The position numbers were made by a program, and so were the translations under genes. A stretch of DNA of 64,000 bases from Natronosporangium hydrolyticum (GTDB lineage Bacteria > Actinomycetota > Actinomycetes > Mycobacteriales > Micromonosporaceae), in NCBI RefSeq assembly GCF_016925615.1, contig NZ_CP070499.1:4588001-4652000 (forward strand), in the 5' to 3' direction. How positions within the stretch are numbered: position 1 is the first letter of the stretch; each line of letters starts with the position of its first letter. Shown here one piece after another: positions 31,712 through 40,918 of the stretch. The notes under the pieces were generated by a model. It was not told the DNA's origin. It did no database searches and was given only the letters and a program-made list of their open reading frames with translations.

Positions 31712-32979
31712 GGGGCGAGGACCGGTGGGACCGGCGGCTCCAGGCTGGGCGCCGCAGCCGCGGGCACCGCCGGGACGCTGGCGCAGATCGCGGTCCCCGC
31801 CGCCGGTGTGCTCTCGACCGCCAACGTGCCTCCGACCCCGCGTACCCGCTGCCGCATGCTGTTCAGGCCGAAGCCCGCCCTGGATGGGTCATCCATCCCC
31901 GATCCGTCGTCTCGCACATCCAGCAACACGGTATCGCCCAGGTAGGAGAGTGTGACGCCGACGTGGCCGGCGTGGGCGTGCTTGGCGACGTTGGTCAGCG
32001 CCTCCTGCGCCACCCGGAACAGGGTCACCTCGACGACCGGGCTCAACGGTAGAGAGTCCCCAGTCACCTCGTAGTCGACCGGGATGTCCGTGTCCACCGC
32101 CCATCGGCGGGTCAGGTCGCCCAGCGCCTCGGGCAGTTGGGCACCGTCGAGCGACGGTGGGCTGAGCGCCGCCACCGACCTGCGCGCCTCCGCCAGGCTC
32201 TCCTTGGCCAGATCCAGCGCCCGGTCCAGGTAGGGCCGGGCCTGCTCCGGCCGGTGCCACACCCGCTGGGCCGCCTGCGTCTGCGTGATGATCCCGGCCA
32301 GCCCTTGCGCCAGCGTGTCGTGGATCTCGCGGGCCATCCGCTGCCGTTCATCCAGCACCCCAGCTTCGCGTGCCTGGTGGACCAGTTGGGCGTGGAGCCC
32401 GGCGTTCTCCTCCAGCGTCGAGGCCAGCCGCACCATGGTCTCTTCCCGTCGCCGGTCGTGTTCGCTCACCTTCTCGCTGAAGAAGTACCCCGCCCCGATA
32501 GCGACCGTCTGGACCAGCACGGCCATCACGAAGGTGATGACATCGGCCGGGTCTGCCGACAACAGGCCCAGCATCGTATGCATGATCACCGAAGTGGCGA
32601 AGACTCCGGCCACCGCCCGTGGCCAGCGACCGAGCTCCCCGGCGACAAAGAAGCCCGCGACTGTGAAGATCACGAACGCCTGGTCGCGGCTCATCAACGC
32701 GACGAAGAACACCAGCAGTCCGAGGAAGACCACGGCGATCGCGCCGGAGCCCCGCCGCTGCTCCGGCGCGGCCCGGGTATGCCCGAGGTAGAGCCAGACC
32801 GCCGCGACCAGTACCAGACCCAGGGTGACCGCCCGCTCCGGCCAGTGCTGCGGGCTGAGCTGGCTCACCAGCGTGGCTACAGCCAACAGCGCCCAGGGCA
32901 GCAGCGTGACCATCTGCTCATACCGGCGCCCCCATGGATGCGGGTCCTTGGTCGGGACCGGCGTGGCATCACTGGTCAT
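31708..32979 (-). CDS. Sensor histidine kinase (HisKA_3 type)
   Basis: A 423-residue membrane kinase. About five hydrophobic segments fill residues 25-165, with almost no extracytoplasmic domain, suggesting intramembrane sensing. The HisKA_3 box is RQRMAREIHDTLAQGLAGI with His220. The HATPase region shows FRVAQEALTNVAKHAHA (N box), VRDDGSGMD (G1) and GFGLNSMRQRV (G2). NarL-type partner encoded directly downstream with a 4-nt overlap. Kinases of this class linked to ABC-2 exporters commonly respond to envelope-active compounds; the signal here is unknown. Confidence 0.95.
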   Translation of the reverse strand: MTSDATPVPTKDPHPWGRRYEQMVTLLPWALLAVATLVSQLSPQHWPERAVTLGLVLVAAVWLYLGHTRAAPEQRRGSGAIAVVFLGLLVFFVALMSRDQAFVIFTVAGFFVAGELGRWPRAVAGVFATSVIMHTMLGLLSADPADVITFVMAVLVQTVAIGAGYFFSEKVSEHDRRREETMVRLASTLEENAGLHAQLVHQAREAGVLDERQRMAREIHDTLAQGLAGIITQTQAAQRVWHRPEQARPYLDRALDLAKESLAEARRSVAALSPPSLDGAQLPEALGDLTRRWAVDTDIPVDYEVTGDSLPLSPVVEVTLFRVAQEALTNVAKHAHAGHVGVTLSYLGDTVLLDVRDDGSGMDDPSRAGFGLNSMRQRVRGVGGTLAVESTPAAGTAICASVPAVPAAAAPSLEPPVPPVLAP

Positions 32980-33008
32980 CGCGCCCCCTCCCGCTCACCC
33001 CGCCGCCG

Positions 33009-33788
33009 CTACTCCCACCGGAACAGCTTCGCCGCAGCGCTTCCGAGCGCCACCGCTATCGCTGCCATTATGCCCAGGTGGAGCAGCTCCGGCGGGCCAG
33101 CCGAGGCGACGCCGGGGTCACCTGCCACTCCGGCCGGAGCATCCGACCAGGCATCGAGCAGTGCCTGCACTCCTGGCGGCACATACTCCCCCACCCGGAC
33201 CAGCGGCTCCGGTAGGAGAAAGCGGGGGACGAAGACCCCACCTGCGAACATCGCCACCATGTACGCCAGGGTCGAAAGTCCGGTGGCGAGCTGGGGGGTG
33301 GGTGCCCACGCCGCGATCACCATCCCGATGGCGATAACCGCGGCGAAACCGACCAGGAACGCGGCGGCGAACCCGACCGGGTGCTGCGGTGGTGACACAT
33401 CCAGCACCAACCAGGCGCTGAGGATCAGGATGACCGCCGACGCGACCGCGGCGAGCAGCGCCACCACCAGCTGCGCCACCAGCAACAGACCAGGATGGAC
33501 CGGCGTGGTGGAGATCCGCCGGAGGATCCCCCGCTCCCGATAGTTCGCCACAATCGCCGGGACATGTTGCAGGGCCAGCACTCCGACGCCCAGGATCAGC
33601 GCGGACGGGGCAAACACCTCGACGAAGCGGACGCCGCCGAAATCCTCCGACGGCTCCCGGAGCGCCGGGACCGCACCAAGTACGAGCAGCAGGGCGGTAG
33701 GGAACACCACCGCGAATGCGACCATGCTCGGTTCCCGCAGGAAGAGCTTTCCCTCCTGCACCGTGATGCGGGACAGGGTCGACAACAC
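33009..33788 (-). CDS. ABC-2 type transporter permease
   Basis: A 259-residue membrane protein with six hydrophobic segments of the ABC-2 type. It starts RITVQEGKLFLREPSMVAFA and has the conserved cytoplasmic segment NYRERGILRRISTTPVHPGL that contacts the ATPase. Forms an exporter with the ATPase encoded upstream (20-nt gap), probably for a drug or lipid. The GTG at 33786-33788 has GAGGAGG five nt upstream. Confidence 0.93.
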   Translation of the reverse strand: MLSTLSRITVQEGKLFLREPSMVAFAVVFPTALLLVLGAVPALREPSEDFGGVRFVEVFAPSALILGVGVLALQHVPAIVANYRERGILRRISTTPVHPGLLLVAQLVVALLAAVASAVILILSAWLVLDVSPPQHPVGFAAAFLVGFAAVIAIGMVIAAWAPTPQLATGLSTLAYMVAMFAGGVFVPRFLLPEPLVRVGEYVPPGVQALLDAWSDAPAGVAGDPGVASAGPPELLHLGIMAAIAVALGSAAAKLFRWE

Positions 33789-33808
33789 AATTTCCTCCTC
33801 TCGGGCGA

Positions 33809-34717
33809 TCAGGATTCGAGGCTGCGGCCGGTGAGCGCGACGAACGCGTCGTCGAGGCTGACCTGATCGACCCGCAGGTCCTGGGCGATGATCTGCTGCC
33901 GGGCGAGCGCGGCGGTCACTGTGTGTAGCAGGTTTCCGGTCCCGGAGACGGTCACCTGTTCCCCCTGCCGCCGGACCATGGATACCTCGGGCAGCTCTGT
34001 GAGCAGGGCATCGTCGAACGGTCTCGCCGGCCGGAACCGGACCCGCTGCTCCTTGCCGGCCTGCGCCACCAACCCGGCCGGCGTGTCCAACGCCACGACT
34101 TGGCCACCGTCGATCAGCGCGAGCCGGTCGCAGAGCCGCTCCGCCTCGTCCATGAAGTGGGTGACCAGAATGATCGTGACGCCGGTGTCGCGTACCTGTT
34201 CGATCAGCTCCCAGGTGTCCCGGCGCGCTTGTGGATCGAGCCCGGTGGTCAGTTCATCGAGCACCGCCACCCGGGGAGACCCGACCAGCGCCAGCGCCAC
34301 CGAGAGCCGCTGCTTCTGGCCGCCGGAGAGGTGCCGGTACTGGGTACGCCGCTTGTCGGTGAGCCCGAGCAGCGACAGGAGCTGGTCGCCATCGGCGGGC
34401 CGGCGGTAGAACGTGCGGAACAGCGCCACCGCCTCGTCCACCCGTATTTTGTCCGGGAGCCGGCTCTCTTGTAGTTGCACGCCGACCTCATGCCGGAGCG
34501 CGGCCCGTTGCCGGACCGGGTCGAGCCCGAGCACGTTGATGCTGCCCGCATCGGCGGTCCGCAACCCCACCACACACTCCACGGTGGTGGTCTTGCCGGC
34601 GCCGTTGGGGCCAAGGATGCCGAAGATTTCACCCTGCTCCACAGTGAACGATATGTCCCGGGCCGCCACCGTGTCGCCGTACCGTTTGGTCAGGTTGCAC
34701 ACTTCAATCGCGGTCAT
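33809..34717 (-). CDS. ABC transporter ATP-binding protein (DrrA type)
   Basis: A 302-residue ABC ATPase. Walker A is GPNGAGKTT (residues 36-44), the Q loop lies in VGVQLQESRL, the signature is HLSGGQKQRLSV, and Walker B is VAVLDELTTGLDP with the H loop in ILVTHFMDEAE. The extra ~80-residue C-terminal domain and the sequence LSGGQKQR match DrrA-like daunorubicin-type exporters. ATG at 34715-34717 fits the family start (MTAIEVCNL), although GGAGG is only 1 nt away; a TTG at 34733-34735 would add six residues. First gene of the exporter and two-component operon. Confidence 0.93.
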   Translation of the reverse strand: MTAIEVCNLTKRYGDTVAARDISFTVEQGEIFGILGPNGAGKTTTVECVVGLRTADAGSINVLGLDPVRQRAALRHEVGVQLQESRLPDKIRVDEAVALFRTFYRRPADGDQLLSLLGLTDKRRTQYRHLSGGQKQRLSVALALVGSPRVAVLDELTTGLDPQARRDTWELIEQVRDTGVTIILVTHFMDEAERLCDRLALIDGGQVVALDTPAGLVAQAGKEQRVRFRPARPFDDALLTELPEVSMVRRQGEQVTVSGTGNLLHTVTAALARQQIIAQDLRVDQVSLDDAFVALTGRSLES

Positions 34718-34785
34718 GCCTCCAGCGTCGGGCAACAGACTGGATACCGGATCCGCCAGCCGGTGATGGATCGGTTGACTCCGCT

Positions 34786-34803
34786 ATCCACCAGTTGGTG
34801 GAT
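34786..34803. promoter_or_regulatory. Perfect inverted repeat upstream of the ABC/two-component operon
   Basis: ATCCACCA-GT-TGGTGGAT: two perfect 8-bp arms around 2 bp, 69 bp before the first start codon and 19 bp beyond the glpD stop. Dimeric LuxR-type response regulators bind sites of this size, so it is a good candidate target of the regulator at 31067. Confidence 0.55.
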
Positions 34804-34821
34804 GCCCGCGGCTACGCCGGG

Positions 34822-36474
34822 TCAGCCGACCATGCTCTCCGCCGCGGTCTGGGCGGCCCGGTCGGCGGCGACCTGCTGGCGGTAACGGTCCAGCTCGGCG
34901 CGGCGCGCCTCCTGGTCCCATCCCAGCACCGGGGCGATGACGTCGATGACGGCGCTGGCCGCGGCCAGGCCGCCGTCCGGGGTCTCGATGGTGATCCGGG
35001 TCCGCCGACTCAACACATCGTCGAGGTGCAGGGCCCCCTCGTGGGTGACTGCGTACCTGGCCTCGACCTTCAGGTACTGCTCGGCGCCGGGGATCGGGTC
35101 AGCCAGCTCCGGCTCCTCGGCCAGCATGAGGAACAGGTCGCCGATCGCTGAGCCGTACCGGTTGAGGAGATGCTCCACGGTCTCGATCGGTAGCCGCCCC
35201 CGGTCGGCGAGTCGCTGCCGATCATGCCAGAGTTCGTGATAGCCAGCCGCTCCCACGAGCGGCAGCTGCTTGGTGACCGACGGCTCGACATCGCCGAGAT
35301 CGCGGACGGCGGCGTCGATCAGGTCGGCGGCCATGACCCGGTAGGTGGTGTACTTGCCACCGGCGGTGACGAACAGGCCAGGCGCGGCCTCGGCGACCGC
35401 GTGCTCCCGGGACAGCTGGGTGGTCTCAGTGTCCGCAGTGGCGGCGAGCAACGGCCGGAGGCCAGCGTAGACGCCGTGGACATCCTCCCCCCGCAGCGGC
35501 GTCACCAGCACCTCGTTGAGGTGCTCCAGCAGGTAGGTCAGGTCTTCGGCAGCCACCGTCGGGTGCGCCACGTCGCCCTGCCAGGGGGTGTCCGTGGTCC
35601 CGATCAGCCAGTGCTGCCCCCATGGGATGACCAGCAGCACACTGCGTTCGGTCCGCATGATCAGCCCGGTGGAGAGCGGCAGCCGGTCCCGCGGCACCAG
35701 CAGGTGCACGCCCTTGGAGGCGGCCACCCGCAGCTGCCCAGGCACCCGGGCGAGGTGGTGGAGCTGGTCGGTCCAGACCCCCACCGCACCCACCACCCGG
35801 CGGGCCGACACCACGACCTCTCGCCCGCTCATGTGGTCGCGGATGGTCGCCCCCACCACCCGGCCGCCGGCGTACCGGACTCCGACCACCTCGGTACGGG
35901 TCAGGACCGTCGCCCCATGCTGCGCCGCCGTCCGGGCCAGGGCCATGGTGTGCCGAGCGTCGTCGACCTGCCCGTCGTAGTAGCTGATCGCCCCAGTCAG
36001 CGCGTCTGCTCGCAGTCCCGGCGCCAACTCCAGCGCGCGGCGCCGGGACAGGTGTCGGTGCCACGGCAGGGCGTGGGCGCCGCCCATGGTGTCGTAGAGC
36101 AGCACTCCGGCGCCGACGTAGAGCCGTTCCCACACCCGGTGGCGCAGCGGGTAGAGAAACGGGACCGGATGCACCAGATGCGGCGCGATCCGGCGGAGCA
36201 TCAACGACCGCTCCTGGAGCGCCTCCCGCACCAGCGCGAAGTCCCGCTGCTGCAGGTACCGCAGGCCACCGTGGATGAGTTTGCTGGAACGGCTGGAGGT
36301 ACCGGCCGCCCAGTCCTGCGTCTCCACCAGCGCCACCGAAAGCCCGCGGGAAGCGGCGTCGAGCGCCGCGCCGGCGCCGACCACCCCACCGCCGATCACC
36401 AAGACATCAAAGTCGGTGTCGGCCAGGGCGGTCAGCGCCGCGGCGCGGTACGCGGGGTCCAATCGGACAGACAC
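34822..36474 (-). CDS. glpD: Aerobic glycerol-3-phosphate dehydrogenase
   Basis: FAD flavoenzyme oxidising glycerol-3-phosphate to dihydroxyacetone phosphate at the membrane, passing electrons to the quinone pool. The 550-residue protein has the N-terminal FAD fold VLVIGGGVVGAGAALDAASR, then GTSSRSSKLIHGGLRYLQ, and VTAGGKYTTYRVMA near the end of the FAD domain. A C-terminal helical cap domain follows. The GTG at 36472-36474 has CGGAG 6 nt upstream. Last gene of glpF-glpK-glpD, 17 nt after glpK. Confidence 0.96.
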   Translation of the reverse strand: MSVRLDPAYRAAALTALADTDFDVLVIGGGVVGAGAALDAASRGLSVALVETQDWAAGTSSRSSKLIHGGLRYLQQRDFALVREALQERSLMLRRIAPHLVHPVPFLYPLRHRVWERLYVGAGVLLYDTMGGAHALPWHRHLSRRRALELAPGLRADALTGAISYYDGQVDDARHTMALARTAAQHGATVLTRTEVVGVRYAGGRVVGATIRDHMSGREVVVSARRVVGAVGVWTDQLHHLARVPGQLRVAASKGVHLLVPRDRLPLSTGLIMRTERSVLLVIPWGQHWLIGTTDTPWQGDVAHPTVAAEDLTYLLEHLNEVLVTPLRGEDVHGVYAGLRPLLAATADTETTQLSREHAVAEAAPGLFVTAGGKYTTYRVMAADLIDAAVRDLGDVEPSVTKQLPLVGAAGYHELWHDRQRLADRGRLPIETVEHLLNRYGSAIGDLFLMLAEEPELADPIPGAEQYLKVEARYAVTHEGALHLDDVLSRRTRITIETPDGGLAAASAVIDVIAPVLGWDQEARRAELDRYRQQVAADRAAQTAAESMVG

Positions 36475-36490
36475 GATTCGCTCCGGATCG

Positions 36491-38008
36491 CTAGCTGACG
36501 TCGGCGTCGACCCAGTCGAACGTGCGGGTCACCGCCTTCTTCCAGTTGCGGTAGCTGCGTTCCCGCTCGGCGGGGTCCAACTCTGGGTTCCACCGCTTGT
36601 CCTCGGCCCAGTTGGCCCGCAAGTCGTCCAACCCGCTCCAGTAGCCTTCGGCCAGCCCGGCCGCGTAAGCCGCCCCCAGCGCGGTGGTTTCGGCTACCTT
36701 CGGCCGGATCACCGGCACGTTGAGGATGTCCGCTTGGAACTGCATCAGCAGCTCGTTGCCGACCATCCCGCCGTCGACCTTCAGCTCGGTCAGCGCCACC
36801 CCCGAGTCGGCGTTCATCGCGTCGACCACCTCCCGGGTCTGGAACGCGGTAGCCTCCAGCACCGCCCGCGCCAGGTGGCCACGGTTGACGTAGCTGGTGA
36901 GCCCGACTAGTGCCCCTCGGGCGTCGGCCCGCCAGTAGGGTGCGAAGAGCCCGGAGAACGCGGGCACGAAGTAGGCCCCGCCGTTGTCCTCCACACTGGC
37001 CGCCAGCTGTTCGATCTCCGGCGCGGCGCCGATCAGGCCGAGGTTGTCCCGCAGCCACTGCACCAGCGCACCGGTGACCGCGATGGAACCTTCCAGGGCG
37101 TAGATGGGTGCCGCGTCGCCGAGCTGGTAGCAGACCGTGGTGAGCAGCCCGTTCTGGCTGGCCACCCGCTCTTCCCCGGTGTTGAGTAGCAGGAAGTTGC
37201 CGGTGCCGTAGGTGTTCTTGGCGGTACCGATCTCGTAACATACCTGTCCGAAGGTGGCTGCCTGCTGGTCACCCAGGATGCCGGAGATGGGAACTCCCTT
37301 GAGGACTCCACCCGGCCCGCCGGTGCCGTACTGCTCTGACGAGGATCGGATCTGCGGCAGCATGGACATCGGGATGCCCATCTCGCCGGCGATGTCGGCG
37401 TCCCACGCCAATGTGTCGAGGTCCATCAGCATGGTTCGAGAGGCGTTGGTGACGTCGGTGACGTGCACTCCACCGTCGACGCCACCGGTGAGGTTCCACA
37501 GCGTCCAGGTGTCCGTGTTGCCGAACATGAGCTGGCCGTTCTCGGCCTTGGCGCGGGCGCCCTCGACATTGTCGAGGATCCACTTCACTTTGGGGCCGGA
37601 GAAGTAGGTCGCCAACGGCAGCCCCACCCGATCTTTGTACCGCTCTGCCCCGCCGCCTAGCGCCCCCAGCTCCGCCACGATCGGCTGGGTTCGGGTGTCC
37701 TGCCAGACGATGGCGTTGTAGACCGGTTCGCCGGTGGTTCGATCCCACACCACCGCGGTCTCCCGCTGGTTGGTGATGCCGGCCGCCACCACGTCGCCCA
37801 AGTTGAGGTTGGCCCGCGCCAACGCCTCACCCACCACGTCGCGGGTGCGGGCGCTGATCTCCAACGGGTCATGCTCGACCCAGCCAGCCCGCGGGAAGAT
37901 CTGCCGGTGTTCCTTCTGCCCCACCGAGACGATCGCCCCGGAGTGGTCGAAGATGATCGCCCGGGTGCTGGTGGTCCCCTGGTCGATAGCGAGTACATAC
38001 TGCGTCAT
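36491..38008 (-). CDS. glpK: Glycerol kinase
   Basis: FGGY-family kinase phosphorylating glycerol to sn-glycerol-3-phosphate. The 505 residues show [15 protein letters not shown] (phosphate loop), [18 protein letters not shown], and the FGGY signatures [10 protein letters not shown] and [25 protein letters not shown] lies 6 nt before the ATG at 38006-38008. Encoded 22 nt after glpF and before glpD, so substrate entry, phosphorylation and oxidation are made together. Confidence 0.97.
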   Translation of the reverse strand: MTQYVLAIDQGTTSTRAIIFDHSGAIVSVGQKEHRQIFPRAGWVEHDPLEISARTRDVVGEALARANLNLGDVVAAGITNQRETAVVWDRTTGEPVYNAIVWQDTRTQPIVAELGALGGGAERYKDRVGLPLATYFSGPKVKWILDNVEGARAKAENGQLMFGNTDTWTLWNLTGGVDGGVHVTDVTNASRTMLMDLDTLAWDADIAGEMGIPMSMLPQIRSSSEQYGTGGPGGVLKGVPISGILGDQQAATFGQVCYEIGTAKNTYGTGNFLLLNTGEERVASQNGLLTTVCYQLGDAAPIYALEGSIAVTGALVQWLRDNLGLIGAAPEIEQLAASVEDNGGAYFVPAFSGLFAPYWRADARGALVGLTSYVNRGHLARAVLEATAFQTREVVDAMNADSGVALTELKVDGGMVGNELLMQFQADILNVPVIRPKVAETTALGAAYAAGLAEGYWSGLDDLRANWAEDKRWNPELDPAERERSYRNWKKAVTRTFDWVDADVS

Positions 38009-38029
38009 CGGGTTCTCCCTTCTCGACGA

Positions 38030-38851
38030 TCAGAAGACGACCTGCGACAACAGGCCCGCCAGCACCCCGCCGACGATCGGGCCGGCGACCGGCACCCAGG
38101 CGTACTTCCAGTCGGAGCTCTTGCGCTGCGGTGCCGCCGGCACGTCCTCGTCGCCGGGCCCCGGCCCGGTGCCGGGATCCGCCGCATACCGCCCGGCGGT
38201 GGGTACCCGGATCTCCCGGCGGCTGGTTGGTAGTAGCGCGTGAGCGATTCGGGGCCCGAGGTCACGGGCCGGGTTGATGGCGTACCCGGTGGGACCACCG
38301 AGCGAGGCACCGATCCCGACGACCAGCAGCGCCACCGCCAGCGGCCCCAGTTCGTTCGGGGTGTTGGCGAACGAAAGCACCACCAGCACCAGTACGAAGG
38401 TGCCGACCACCTCGGTCAGGAAGTTCCAGCCGTAACTGCGAAGCTCGGGCCCGGTGGAGAAGACCGCCAGCTTCTTGGTCTCGTCTTCCTCAGCCTCGAA
38501 GTGCTTTCGGTAGGCGAAGAACGCCACAACCGCGCCGATGAACGCACCGAGGAACTCGCCGCCGAAGTAGGTAAAGGTCGAGCCGATGGTGATGTCGACG
38601 CCGGGGGCGTACTCGTCGGCGCCGCTGGCCAGGATGCCCAGCGTCACGGCCGGGTTGATGTGACCACCGGACTGGTAGGCCACGAACACCCCGGCGAAGA
38701 CCGCGAGACCCCACCCGAAGTTGATCAGCAACCAGCCGCCGTTGAACCCCTTGGAGCGGGTGAGTAGCACGTTCGCCACCACCCCACATCCGAGCAGGGT
38801 CAGCATGCCGGTGCCGATTACCTCACTGATAAATACCGTGCCGAGATCCAC
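38030..38851 (-). CDS. glpF: Glycerol uptake facilitator (aquaglyceroporin)
   Basis: A 273-residue MIP-family channel with six membrane helices and two half-helices carrying GGHINPAVT and GYAINPARDLG. The aspartate after the second NPAR is the mark of glycerol facilitators rather than water-only channels. A ~40-residue Pro/Gly-rich insertion (residues ~220-255) precedes the last helix, which is unusual. The GTG at 38849-38851 has GGAGGGAGGAG directly upstream. First gene of the glpFKD operon, divergent from dhaK across 256 bp. Confidence 0.93.
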   Translation of the reverse strand: MDLGTVFISEVIGTGMLTLLGCGVVANVLLTRSKGFNGGWLLINFGWGLAVFAGVFVAYQSGGHINPAVTLGILASGADEYAPGVDITIGSTFTYFGGEFLGAFIGAVVAFFAYRKHFEAEEDETKKLAVFSTGPELRSYGWNFLTEVVGTFVLVLVVLSFANTPNELGPLAVALLVVGIGASLGGPTGYAINPARDLGPRIAHALLPTSRREIRVPTAGRYAADPGTGPGPGDEDVPAAPQRKSSDWKYAWVPVAGPIVGGVLAGLLSQVVF

Positions 38852-39107
38852 GTCTCCTCCCTCCGTCGATGAGGGTTGCCCGTGCCCCGGCCAGGGGCGG
38901 CGCGAGGACGCACTCCCAGCCTTCAGCAATGAGAATACTCCTCGTAATCGCCTCAGCACAGACAGTCGAGACAGTTGGGTCATGGACCGTCGGACCGCAC
39001 ACGGGTGAGCTGAGCGACGATCGGAAAGAACCCCGCGCGCGGGGGCTACCGGCGTATCGTCATCCCTGTACGCGCGACCATGCTGGGTTTCGGGGGGAGC
39101 ACGGACC
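38852..39107. other. Divergent intergenic region between glpF and dhaK
   Basis: 256 bp holding the promoters of both transcription units. On the minus strand TATTCT (38934-38939) is the best -10 candidate for glpF; no good -35 partner is seen. No clear operator palindrome is recognised. Confidence 0.4.
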
Positions 39108-40109
39108 ATGAAGAAGCTGATCAACGATCCCGCCCAGGTCGTCCAGGATGCGCTCTTCGGGATCGAAGCCGCGCACACCGACCTCCGCGTGGACCACCCG
39201 AACAAGCTGGTCTACCGGGCCGACGCGCCCCGCCCCGGCAAGGTGGGGCTGGTCTCCGGCGGTGGCTCCGGGCACGAACCGCTGCACGCGGGGTTCGTCG
39301 GCCCGGGCATGCTGGACGCCGCCTGCGCTGGCGAGATCTTCACCTCGCCGGTACCGGACCAGATCGTCGCCGCCACCAAACACGTCGACGGCGGCGCCGG
39401 GGTGCTGCACATCGTCAAGAACTACACCGGCGACGTGATGAACTTCGAGATGGCCGCGGAGCTGGCCAGCGCTGAGACCGGAGTGCAGGTCAGCTCGGTG
39501 CTCGTCGCCGACGACGTCGCGGTGCAGGACAGCCTCTACACCGCCGGCCGGCGCGGGGTCGGGGTCACCGTGCTGGTGGAGAAGATCGCCGGCGCCGCCG
39601 CTGAGGAGGGCCGCCCGCTCGACGAGGTCACCGCGATCGCACAGCAGGTCAGTAACGACGGCCGCAGCATGGGCCTGGCGCTGACCTCGTGCAGCGTGCC
39701 GACCGCCGGCAAGCCCACCTTCGACCTGGCTGAGCAAGAGATGGAGCTCGGCATCGGCATCCACGGCGAGCCGGGCCGGGAACGTCTGCCGCTGGCACCG
39801 GCCACCGAGATCGCCAGCATGCTGGTGGAGCCGGTCCTCGCCGACCTGCCGTTCCAGCGCGGCGACGCAGTGCTCGCCTTCGTCAACGGCATGGGCGGTA
39901 CGCCGTTGATCGAGCTCTACCTGATGTACCACGAGGTGGCGCGGATCCTCACCGGGCACGGCATCACCGTCGCCCGGTCGCTGGTCGGCTCCTACATCAC
40001 GTCGCTGGAGATGGCCGGCTGTTCGGTGACGCTGCTGCGGGTGGATGAGGAGCTGATCCGGCTCTGGGACGCCCCGGTGCGCACCCCCGCGCTGCGCTGG
40101 GGAGCCTGA
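39108..40109 (+). CDS. dhaK: Dihydroxyacetone kinase substrate-binding subunit DhaK
   Basis: Binds dihydroxyacetone covalently through a histidine and presents it for phosphorylation. The 333-residue length is normal. Markers are KKLINDP at the start, [25 protein letters not shown], and [13 protein letters not shown] with the hemiaminal-forming His. The last 30 residues ([20 protein letters not shown]) are also conserved. It needs DhaL (ADP subunit) plus DhaM or ATP, but neither follows: the next gene is an acetyltransferase-like gene. It faces glpFKD, so the locus handles both glycerol and dihydroxyacetone. Confidence 0.95.
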   Translation: MKKLINDPAQVVQDALFGIEAAHTDLRVDHPNKLVYRADAPRPGKVGLVSGGGSGHEPLHAGFVGPGMLDAACAGEIFTSPVPDQIVAATKHVDGGAGVLHIVKNYTGDVMNFEMAAELASAETGVQVSSVLVADDVAVQDSLYTAGRRGVGVTVLVEKIAGAAAEEGRPLDEVTAIAQQVSNDGRSMGLALTSCSVPTAGKPTFDLAEQEMELGIGIHGEPGRERLPLAPATEIASMLVEPVLADLPFQRGDAVLAFVNGMGGTPLIELYLMYHEVARILTGHGITVARSLVGSYITSLEMAGCSVTLLRVDEELIRLWDAPVRTPALRWGA

Positions 40110-40126
40110 TCACTCCGGCTGGGCTT

Positions 40127-40918
40127 ATGCCGTGGCGGTGGCGACCTCTAGTCAGCGATCATTTCCCGGTGCCTGAATGTGACCCACTGCTTGATCGCGC
40201 CCGCCAGGTGTGGGCGGCGCTCGCCGGTGTCCCGGTCACCTTTCCGGGGGTCGGGGCCGCCACCGTCGTCACCTCACCCCAGTCCCGGATCTGTCCGCCC
40301 GGTTGGGTGGGAATGGTGGCCCTGGGCGGCGCCGTACTCGCCACCGCGCCCGCCGGTCCGGAGCGGGCACGCGTAGCGCCAGTCCTGGCCTCCCCGGCCG
40401 ACGCCGGACTGCTCGCGTTGGACCCGGAGGCGCTGGCAGCCCGGTTGCCCGTGGCTGAGCTGCTCGGGCCGGCGAGCCTGGCGTACCTGGCCGAGTCGGA
40501 CCTGCGTACCGTCGGGGACCTCACGCCGGTCCTCGAGTTGCCCGCTCAGCACCCGGAGGTCGCTGCGTTGCTGGGGACGGTTCCCGGCACCGAAGCCGAG
40601 GAGAGCGGCCTCGACGCAATCACCTCGCCCGCCTTCGTCCTCGGCCAACGCGGCTTGGTGGCCGCGGCCGCGGGCTATCGCCGATGGCCGGGAGAGGTCG
40701 CTCACCTGTGTGTGCTCAGCGCCCCGGCGCAGCGCGGCAACGGCCTGGCGACCCGCGTCGCCGGTGCGGCGACAGCGCATGCCCTACGGCACGGCCTACT
40801 ACCGCAGTGGCGGGCTCGGTTGCCCGCTTCGGCGCGGGTAGCCCGCCGACTCGGGTTTCGCGAGCTAGGTCGACAGCTGAGCCTGCGGCTGACGCCGTCA
40901 GCTCCGGCTGACGGGTAG
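40127..40918 (+). CDS. GNAT-like acetyltransferase
   Basis: A 263-residue protein whose C-terminal third reads as a GNAT core: strand HLCVLSAPAQRGNGLATRVA gives the beta4 and pyrophosphate-binding loop (QRGNGLA), followed by a long helix and RVARRLGFRELGRQL, the usual end of the fold. The N-terminal 150 residues, rich in Ala, Val and Pro, are not recognised. Start at ATG 40127 is weakly supported because no ribosome site is visible. Eighteen nt after dhaK. Acceptor unknown. Confidence 0.72.
   Translation: MPWRWRPLVSDHFPVPECDPLLDRARQVWAALAGVPVTFPGVGAATVVTSPQSRICPPGWVGMVALGGAVLATAPAGPERARVAPVLASPADAGLLALDPEALAARLPVAELLGPASLAYLAESDLRTVGDLTPVLELPAQHPEVAALLGTVPGTEAEESGLDAITSPAFVLGQRGLVAAAAGYRRWPGEVAHLCVLSAPAQRGNGLATRVAGAATAHALRHGLLPQWRARLPASARVARRLGFRELGRQLSLRLTPSAPADG

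Noticed and set aside
32137-33543. Plus-strand open frame opposite the histidine kinase and permease
   Set aside because: The opposite strand encodes both proteins with full motifs.
34786-34803. Terminator for glpD
   Set aside because: Two-nt loop is too small for a stable terminator hairpin and there is no T tract; an operator is more likely.
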